Assembly (NCBI GenBank): GCA_964035575.1
Contig: OZ037871.1
Coordinates: forward strand, 186,001-250,000
DNA from: Rhynchopus sp. YZ270_cl-10
Lineage: Eukaryota; Euglenozoa; Diplonemea; Diplonemida; Diplonemidae
DNA: 64,000 nucleotides
Direction of reading: 5' to 3'
Shown here: piece after piece, positions 56,661-64,000 of the stretch
Numbering within the stretch: the first letter of the stretch is position 1
How the letters are laid out: each line of letters opens with the position of its first letter
Program-made: the position numbers and the translations under genes
Notes under the pieces: generated by a model
The model's input: the letters and a program-made list of their open reading frames with translations, nothing else
Database searches by the model: none
Told to the model about the DNA's origin: nothing

Positions 56661-57537
56661 TAATTTTGTGCACTTTTTTTGTGGTCACGTAACGCTAAAA
56701 TCCTCTCCGTGATGCGAGAATTACATGTGAGAATGCGATAATGATTCTCGCATGCGAACGCCCAAAACCACGAAGGAGGACGCAAGCTAGGCTTCAGTGC
56801 ACTTAGGTACAGGATGCGTCGTTTTCAGTTACAAAAAAGGGTACTGTGAAGCGGTTGAGGCACACACACAGACCCGTTGCAAAATGCATCTGGGACCCAC
56901 GCTAGACCCCCCAAAAGCTGTAAAACCATATATTTCCATCTCGCGACCCCAGCGGATGTGGACTGAGGTGTTTTTTTTTGGGTGTTTAGAAAGGTTTTTG
57001 TCCGATTGGAGAATTTTTTCGGTAAGTGTTGCATTTTGTCCCCACTGAGTGTGCACTCAGAAAACACTCATCAATAAAACGACCTTTCTGTTCGGTAAAA
57101 AATAGTTATTTTCTATCGTAGTAGTGGGTTTGTCGTGCAGTGATGTTCTTTGTACCTGGAGAGTGGGCCGAGTGCAAGGTATGTTTTTAACCCCCCGGTT
57201 TTCTCCCTTTTCGACATGTCCGCTATTTTTTAGCTATTTTTTTTTTTTTTTTTTGTCAACAAAAATGTCACTTTTACGTTTAAGGGGTACGGGGCGGCTT
57301 CTTGTTTGTTTGTTTGTTTGTTTTTTTGTTGTAGTCTCTACTTTTACATTCAATTTCTCTTAACAGGTACCCGAACCGACGATCCTTCATCGTGACAGTG
57401 AAGCAGTGCCGACGGAAGAGCTGGTGCAATTATTTCAAAACCAGGTGGCGATCGTAAAAGTCGGGTTTATATACCAACTTTTCCATTAACCCACCTCATA
57501 GACCACCCTAATTATTATGAAACTCTTAGTCAGTCAC

Positions 57538-58322
57538 TGCTATAGCCATTTAACCCAGGGAGCATAGCTAGTGCAAGAAATTCGACTTCGGGATCCGGAA
57601 AGTCTGTCCTCTGCTCTTGCGGAGGACTAGGCACAAGAAAATATCGCGTTCCCCCAGAAAACCAATTTTTGTCAGAGTAATTTTTGCCCAGGGCATGCTC
57701 TTGAAGCATGGCGGCTTGGTGTGAGAAGGGGCAGTGTAATGTTTTGTTCTAGATTTCAACGGTTGTTAGAACGAGTCAAGTGGATGCTTATCTAAACACT
57801 GACTTTAGTACAGACCCGAGAGATCACACATGACTTTGAGGAAAGAACAAAGCAATGCATCTGTACCCGCACGCCAGGTTGTAGTTACTTCAGAATTTTC
57901 TTAAGTTTGCATGAACGAGGAGGGGCGAATCATTCTTCGGGAACCATTAGCTGTATACCATGGAATGATTTTCTCAAAAACACCACGTGGGGGCTGAATT
58001 CAATCCCTTAAGAATTGCGAATTCAGCCTTTGTAGAAGGTACGTCTTACTTGTACTTGTACTTGTATGCCGTGTCCACCCTTCTCGACCTTACCGGTTCA
58101 CATGTACGAATATTATTAGGCAGTGGTAACACCCTTCTCAATTGTGCAAACTTAAGAATTTTCTGCTGTAACTTACCAAAATCGATTTTCTTTCACCCCA
58201 AACACCCGCAACACCCCACCTGCTACTTCGGTAGCCTGTGTTGTTGGGAGTTGGTTCTCATGTTGATCCCGCAGTGTTTTGCACTGCTTCTTCTGAGCCC
58301 AACGCTGTTTGGCCTGTCGACG
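57538..58322 (-). ncRNA. Candidate structured RNA-like core, copy B
   Basis: Reverse-orientation partner of 31675-32252 with the same order of conserved anchors. On the minus strand its hairpins are GCAGTG-CAAAA-CACTGC, then CAACA..GCTAC-CGAA-GTAGC..TGTTG with a GNRA-like loop CGAA, and GTCCTC..GAGGAC. It is longer than copy A because a roughly 290-bp inverted-repeat insertion (57884-58172) sits inside. No open frame. Whether it is transcribed cannot be told from sequence. Confidence 0.35.
57884..58172. repeat. Nested inverted-repeat insertion in copy B
   Basis: The ends GTTACTTCAGAATTTTCTTA and their near-mirror (TAAGAATTTTCTGCTGTAAC) bound 289 bp absent from copy A. A second palindrome, GGCTGAATTC..GAATTCAGCC, lies inside at about 57993-58029, along with a short ACTTGT array. 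It looks like a small MITE; no clear target duplication. Confidence 0.6.
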
Positions 58323-58668
58323 TAATAAATACGAAGACAGGGCGGCGGTGCCAACAATTTTCCAATGATGTAACGTTTATCTGATTGATTTATCGTTTGA
58401 TATACCTTGTGTGTCCTACTTCGTAACTTGCACACACGAGCAACGTATATTGAATGGTACTTCAAGCGATACTTCGTTATGTCATTGGGGGTACCTGGAA
58501 AAAAAAATTTTCCCAGACGTCCCAGATCTCCCAGATGTGGCCAGATCTGGCCAGATCTGGGACGTCTGGGAAAAATTTTTTTTTCAAAAAAAAAAAAAAA
58601 TTTCCCAGATCTGGCCAGATCTGGGCGGCCCAGATCTGGAGATCTGGCCAGATCTGGCAGCATCCGTG

Positions 58669-59220
58669 AGGGTTGTAAGACGAGTCTAAGTTTGTATGAG
58701 TGACCTAATAAAAAAAGAGTAGTTAAATAGGTGCTCATGCAAAGGGTGGGGGGGGAAAAGAAAGTACATTTTCGGGCAACGAATCTCCCCCAACAAAAAT
58801 ACATCTTCAAAATAAAAAAGAGAAGTTGAAAACGTGCAAAAAACGCATTTCAGTCTTTCAAAATAAAAAAAGTGAATACCGCTTCGTTCCCCTATTACAG
58901 CAAAGAGTTGATGATTACAAGAAGAAAAGTCGAAAGTTGAATATACATCGCGTACATACAGGTCTTGAGAAAAGAGGGAAAAGGAGGGGGGGGCAATGAT
59001 GGATGCAGCCGTCAGAACATAAAAACATTTTAGGGGGCAAAAAAAGGCATACAACAATAAACAAATGTTTACAAAGTGGTTTTTTTACAAGCTCGCAAAC
59101 CACTCCAAAAACTAAAAGACTGAGGGAGCGAACAGGTAAAGAACACTTTAAAAACAGTGAGGTTTACTTTTGAATTTTGAAGACAAAAGAAGGGGGGTTT
59201 TTTAATGAAAAGTTACATCT
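58669..59220. other. Spacer
   Basis: No gene is seen; A-rich with homopolymers. Confidence 0.5.
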
Positions 59221-59467
59221 TGGGGTGATCTGGGGACTTTTTTTTCCAGATTATTCACCAGCCATTCACAAAAATTCACAACGAAGCGAAAACACACGTG
59301 ATACACCATGTGTGGGATCCTTTGTGAATGAATGTGAATTTTTGTGAATTTTTGTGAATGAATGTGAAGGTTTTGTGCAGGTGTTGTGAATTTATGTGAA
59401 TTTTTGTGAACTTTTGTGAATTTATGTGAATCGCTAGTGCAGGTTTTGTGATTTTTTTGGGTTTGCA

Positions 59468-59652
59468 GTACTGTACTGTACTGTACTGTACTGTACTGTA
59501 CTGTACTGTACTGTACTGTACTGTACTGTACTGTACTGTACTGTACTGTACTGTACTGTACTGTACTGTACTGTACTGTACTGTACTGTACTGTACTGTA
59601 CTGTACTGTACTGTACTGTACTGTACTGTACTGTACTGTACTGTACTGTACT
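59468..59652. repeat. (ACTGT)n microsatellite, about 37 units
   Basis: A perfect pentamer array. It opens spurious frames reading VQYST repeatedly. Confidence 0.97.
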
Positions 59653-59660
59653 CCCAAAAC

Positions 59661-59805
59661 CTGTGTATACTGTGTATACTGTGTATACTGTGTATACTGT
59701 GTATACTGTGTATACTGTGTATACTGTGTATACTGTGTATACTGTGTATACTGTGTATACTGTGTATACTGTGTATACTGTGTATACTGTGTATACTGTA
59801 TACTG
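59661..59805. repeat. (TGTGTATACT)n minisatellite, about 14 units
   Basis: A perfect decamer array adjoining the pentamer array. The decamer shares ACTGT with it and may derive from it. Confidence 0.97.
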
Positions 59806-60845
59806 CGGAAATTGACCAAAAACGAGAACTTGTCCATTTCGGCGAATTGACCCCACCACTGGCCGGGCGGATTCCGGAAATGCAAATGCCGTCGTTTAAA
59901 CTGGTAGAAACACGGGTAATCGGTTATGCACCACACCAAAAACCAAAAAAAAATCACAAAAAATCACGAAAATTCACCAAAATTCACAACGAGGCGGAAA
60001 CACGCGTGATACGCGGGTGTGTGGGTTTTTGTGAATATTTGTGAATTTTTGTGAATTTTTGTGAATCGCTAGTGAATAATCTGGAAAAAAAAGTCCCCAG
60101 ATCACCCCACATCTGTTGTTAAAGTTTCAAAAGTTACATCTTAAAAGAAAGAGTGGTTAAGGCGACGCAAAGACGTACCTTTGCTCACCTTGAAGGAAAA
60201 AAATAAAATAAAACTGAAGAAAACAAAATCGCTGCTGAGGGGGTCTCAAGCGCACATTAAAAAAAACAAAGAAGGTAAGATGATCGTAAGCTTGTGCTTA
60301 GTCATCCTTGAGCTTCGCCTTCTCCCCTCCTCCCCAAAAAGGGAAGGGGGGAGGCACACAGATACCAGATATTTTATTGAAGAATAAAACAGGAACATGT
60401 CCTGACACGGCTTTTTAGATAGCAGGCAATTTACACAAATAGCAAAAAAAAAAAAAGTACAACACGAAAAAAAAAGATACCATAGTTGGTTTTTGCCAAT
60501 CTGCGTTTGATGTGGTACTGCCAAAGTTACGAAAAGTGCATTCCTGTGGACACAAGACGTTTCACATAAAGACAGCTGGTTTGCGAGGTGATATTCCTGG
60601 AAAAACAGCAGCAAAAAGGAGGAAGTGTTGCACAAAAAATAAAGGAGATAAGATGAGATCAATTTCCGAATGTATCGAGGAAATAGTGGAACGGGGGATG
60701 GTAAAAAAAAAGGGAGAACGTAGGAGCGGAACCTCCACGAAACGAGAGCTTGGTGACGGCTGCTAGGAATCCACTTGCGTGGGTGGCTGACCGTAATCAA
60801 GGTTATCAAAAAAAATAAACTTCTGAAATGAAAGGTGGGTATTAA

Positions 60846-60985
60846 CCATGGTTTGTAGTCAGTCTAAGTCAGACTGGTTTTTTTGGGCCAGGCCGAGGAT
60901 CGGACTCTTCTCGCACTCTAGTACGAGAGGGGTGCGAGATGGGTCAGTCTGACTCAGACTGACTACCAAACCACGATTAACACAT
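60846..60985. repeat. 140-bp foldback
   Basis: TAGTCAGTCTAAGTCAGACTG and neighbouring TGGTTTG are mirrored by CAGTCTGACTCAGACTGACT. The inner loop holds a further CGCACTC..GGGTGCG stem. No target duplication could be seen. Confidence 0.75.
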
Positions 60986-61364
60986 CTTTAGGTCAAAGAA
61001 AAAAAAAAATAGGGGTGATGTCTATTACCGATTCTCTTTTGCCTTTTTCCCCCATTTTTTCTTTGTTAACGTCGCAATTTTCCCCAAAAACCCCCCTCCT
61101 GTAGAACTCCCCATTTAGGAGATGCGTGCAGAAGCACAACAACCCCCGAGATGGATATATCCACCTTTTTTTCTCTTGTTCTTCTTCAAGAACACAATGG
61201 AAAAAACAATCCCCCCTGATGGGATTTATCCCCTTGAGTGTGACAAACCAAATCTGCAAACGCCGCGAACAGAACACACGAAGAAAAAAAAGAAAATAGA
61301 AAAACTTTGAAGACGATGCCTTCTGGGCACATCTCCTCGACAGAACAGCCTGTCAAAAAAAGAA

Positions 61365-61443
61365 AGTTGACTTGAAATACAAAGCCCGTTCGTTACAGTG
61401 TACCTTGGTACAAATGACCGGCACCGGGGTGGATCCCAACCAT
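61365..61443 (+). repeat. Dispersed 75-bp repeat, copy 2
   Basis: Partner of 41186-41260, sharing AGTTGACTT, ACAGTGTACCTTGGT and GGCACCGGGGTGGA. Confidence 0.6.
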
Positions 61444-61796
61444 GAAAAAATATACAAAAAAAAAAAAAAAAAATCGATTCACCTTCAGGTAAAAAAAAAC
61501 TACACGTCTTTCTCCTCCTAAGCTCCTTCGTCTCGACGTTTCTGGTTCAGAAGGCTCACTGTGTTTATTTATTGTTGGTTTTTGACAAAAAAAAACAGAG
61601 AAATGTTTATAAAATCGCCTCTCTCCTACTAAAGTGAGAGAGATTACCGCACACGCATCGTGCTATGTGAAATTACAACGCGACAATGCAACCAATTACA
61701 GTGAGACAACAAACACCGGTGGGGTAAAAACACACCCTCCTTAGAGTTTTGAAATTCCAAAAATTCCACCTTAGTTTTCCCCCGATGTTTGTTGTC

Positions 61797-64000
61797 TTAC
61801 TGTAAAACCAAAAAAAACACACTACATGAAAATATACCTTGTACGGAACGTAGGCGGCGTCCGTGTACTCTGCGCTGTACATGCGTTCAATAAGGTCGTG
61901 GTACTTCTCTTCCACGACCTTGCGCTTCAGCTTGAGGGTCGCAGTGAACTCGTTCGTGTCAATCGAGAAGTCGATCGGGAGGATAGAAAACTTCTGAATC
62001 TTCGCAGCTGCGGAGGGGCACACCTTGCCGTTCTTGCAGACGGAGATGATTGCGGACTTGATCTTCTCTTCAAAGGCACTGTCGTTAATAGCCTCGCTGA
62101 TCTTGGTGGAGCGCGAGACGTGCTTCGCACCGCCGGAAAGGATGTCGGTTCCAGGACGCTCACCCGTCGCACCTTCGCTGGTCAAAGTGACGAGGCAGAT
62201 GTTGAACTTACGCTTGTCTCCGATCATGATGATGTTGCTAATGACACCACCCGGTCCACCAAGGGCGTTCTTCACAGCGTCCTCGATAGGGACAGGTGCA
62301 ATGTTTTCGCCTCCTGCAGTGATGATAAGCTCCTTGTAGCGCCCAGTGATACGGAACATCCCCCTGCAGTCGACCAGGCCTTTGTCCCCAGAGTGGCACC
62401 ATCCGTGCGAATCGATTGCCTCCTCGTTCTTCTTCTTCAGCAGTGCCATGTGCTCCTCCCCGAGGGCAGGGTTGGCGAGGTACCCCATCATGATCTGGCG
62501 GCCCCTGAAGCAGATCTCACCCTGGTACTTCTCGTCGATGCCCTGCGAGTTGTACAGCGCCTTCGGGCAGACTGTGGCCTTGACGTACTTGCCGGACCCC
62601 TCGGGCTCTTCACGCAGAATGGCAACCTCGGTACCGCGCATGGCGTACCCGCACGACCCTGAGAGGTGCGTAACATTCGTCGAGATGGTGACTGCAGCGG
62701 AGGACTCAGACATGCCGTACGCGTCGTTGATGAGAAGCCCCAGCTGGCCGAAGAAGTCCACCGTCGAGCGCTGGATGGGTGCCGCACCGGAGAACGCAAA
62801 GAAACACTGGTCCAGCCCAAGCTTGTCCTTCAGCTTCGAGTACACAGCCTTCTCCCACAGGCAGTGGCACCCCGACGACTGCCCGGTCCCTCCCAGCTGC
62901 CTGTTGTCCGCATACTGCTGCCCACCAGCGCGCGCACTGGTGATGATCTTCTGTGCGCAGCAGCCCGGCGGGTTTTCGTTTCTTGCTGCCACGACGCTTT
63001 CTTGGATCTTCTCCCAGACACGGGGGACTCCAAGGAAGATGGAGGGGCGGACTTCTGCAAGACGGAACTTGAGGGTGCCTTCTTTGAGGTCTGTGACACG
63101 CGCAAAGGTGACTGTGTAGGGGTGGACCTCGGCAGTGCTGGCGATGGGTGCGATGATGTCAACAAGCGCGCCTGCGACGTGCGAGAGCGGGAGGTAGCTG
63201 AGGATGCGCATGGGGGTCGTCTGCGCCGCAACGAAGGCACGCGTGATCTCGTCGTCCTGCATGATCGAATGCAGCGTGGTCTGGCACTCAAAGTAGAGGT
63301 TGTCGTGCGACAACATGACGGCCTTCGGGTCCCCCGTCGTCCCCGACGTGTACACAAGACAGCAGCACGACCCGGGAGTGATGCGCTTCCGCACATCCTT
63401 CAGGTCGTCGTCCGATGTGTTGGTGGCGAGCTCCTTCAGGCTGCTCCATGGCAGCACCTTGACGGCAACCCCGTCTTTGTTAGTGAAGTCCTCGAGACCC
63501 ACCTGCCCGGGGGTCCAGTAGACGATGGCGCGAAGATCGGGGAGCGAGCCCTCCTTAGCGAGCTTGATAAAGATGTTGGCTTGCTTGGCCTCCTGCACGC
63601 AGGCGATGCGGGTGCCGGAGTGGAAAGCCTTGAAGCGCACCTGCTCTGCGTTGTCGGTGGGGTAGATGCCTGCGGTGATGCCGCCTGCAAAGATGCACCC
63701 CATCTGCGAGATCATCCACTCAGGCGAGTTGAACCCAAAGATGCACACTGCGTCACGGTGCTCCAGCCCAAGGTGGCGGAACGCCTTTGCCGTAACAATG
63801 GTCTCCCCAAGGTACTGGCTCCAGGACCACTTCTTGAACGGCACGTTGCGTTCCTTTCCGTCCTTCGGTGGAAGGCCGTCCGCAGTCCGCTCCACACGCA
63901 GCGCAATGCTGTTCGGGTGCTTCTTCGCTGCCATCTCAAACATCGTCAGCAACGTCTTCCCATCGATCGCGGCCACACCCTTCGGGCTGCGGTGCAGCTT
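61797..64000 (-). CDS. Long-chain acyl-CoA synthetase, bubblegum (ACSBG) type, N-terminus beyond the window
   Basis: The frame is open to the right edge (upstream KLHRSPKG reads into VAAIDGKTLLTMFEMA), so the start lies outside. The enzyme activates fatty acids with ATP and CoA. Visible motifs are the AMP-binding loop VYTSGTTGDPKAVMLSHDN, the gate motif IFLGVPRVWEKI, INDAYGMSESS, GWCHSGDKG and the core ITAGGENIAPVPIED. TLLTMFE..KKHPN at the N-side points to the bubblegum subfamily. The main exon ends AAYVPYK at 61838. A 38-bp intron (61800-61837, GTATAT..TTACAG) then joins to a TAA, so the last exon contributes only the stop. Unspliced, the frame would add 48 unrelated residues. Membrane association is expected for the family but not visible. 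Confidence 0.9.

Larger units (their letters stand above)
55702..58668. mobile_element. 2.97-kb foldback element with CCAGATCTGG palindromic ends
   Basis: The ends are inverted (CACGGATGCTGCCAGATCTG and 7 further identical bases) and flanked by AGGGTT on both sides (55696-55701 and 58669-58674), read as a 6-bp target duplication. Inside each end are many CCAGATCTGGCCAGATCTGG palindromes separated by T and A runs. The interior carries four degenerate units of about 180 bp (55990-56660) and the inverted structured core (57538-58322). No transposase was found. The superfamily is unclear. Two separate insertions cannot be fully excluded, but the matching flanks argue for one. Confidence 0.6.
59221..60109. 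mobile_element. Non-autonomous TIR element with CATCT duplication
   Basis: The inverted ends are about 60 bp with two mismatches and begin TGGGGTGATCTGGGGAC. Flanks are CATCT on both sides (59216-59220 and 60110-60114). The interior has a direct repeat (TTCACAACGA-GCG-AAACAC) near 59276 and 59976, arrays of TGTGAATTTT, two microsatellites and one inverted copy of the shared motif (59810-59893). No transposase is present. A superfamily cannot be assigned from a 5-bp duplication alone. Confidence 0.72.
60115..61796. other. Spacer 3' of the acyl-CoA synthetase gene
   Basis: No gene is seen. It holds a hairpin-motif copy near 60273-60310 (TAAGC/GCTTA), a foldback at 60846-60985 and a dispersed repeat at 61365-61443. 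Confidence 0.5.

Noticed and set aside
59202-59957. Frames reading VQYST or YTQYTQ repeats
   Set aside because: Simple translations of the (ACTGT)n and (TGTGTATACT)n arrays.
59221-60109. CRISPR-like or satellite interpretation of the repeat arrays at 31.2-33.4 kb and 59.2-60.1 kb
   Set aside because: No regular repeat-spacer structure. Inverted ends and target duplications identify mobile elements, and the genome is eukaryotic.
61673-61837. Hydrophobic C-terminal tail of the acyl-CoA synthetase frame
   Set aside because: Reads into a 38-bp intron with good GT-AG ends. The spliced stop falls at the expected family C-terminus.
1-64000. Retrovirus-like, Polinton-like or other virus-derived elements
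   Set aside because: No reverse transcriptase, integrase, capsid or protease-like frame is seen. All mobile elements here look like DNA transposons or their non-autonomous relatives.

Overview
This window looks like nuclear DNA of a unicellular eukaryote (protist). Genes are GC-rich, while the spacers are AT-rich and full of homopolymers, foldbacks and short repeats. Three genes have short GT-AG introns; the five that can be placed are 38, 43, 64, 104 and 244 bp long. The gene set is eukaryotic: a C-terminal-motor kinesin, SMP-C2 lipid-transfer modules, a bubblegum-type acyl-CoA synthetase, a PB1-like protein and secreted or type I membrane proteins. All nine host genes lie on the minus strand. 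Most have a pyrimidine-rich stretch ending in AG shortly upstream of the ATG on the coding strand. That is what a trans-splicing, directional-cluster organism (for example a euglenozoan such as a diplonemid, or a dinoflagellate) would show. No spliced leader is visible here, so the lineage stays open.

Layout. 423-1826: an intact-looking Tc1/mariner element, the only plus-strand gene. 1980-12872 and 17758-28872: tandem copies of a giant secreted protein gene of about 3,700 codons. They differ at the C-terminus, by an 837-bp internal duplication and by two frameshifts in the first copy, and share a roughly 1.9-kb identical tract. 14866-16498: a TIR element between them. 29300-30921: a three-exon gene of unknown function. 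31242-33397: two repeat elements side by side. 34856-36946 and 37930-40047: a tandem pair of type I surface glycoproteins. 40625-41107: a PB1-like protein. 41981-44248: a 336-bp repeat family. 46062-50505: an N-myristoylated protein with a duplicated SMP-C2 module. 51879-54091: a kinesin-14 whose N-terminus is an EB1-type CH domain. 55702-60109: two more TIR or foldback elements. 61797 to the right edge: a partial acyl-CoA synthetase.

The genes do not form an obvious pathway. Three strands deserve attention. One is the EB1-CH/kinesin-14 fusion. The second is cell-surface protein diversification by tandem duplication, conversion and repeat turnover. The third is a set of non-autonomous TIR elements with unrelated ends that share internal modules: a 70-85 bp motif in three elements, and a 570-780 bp core with RNA-like hairpins in two.
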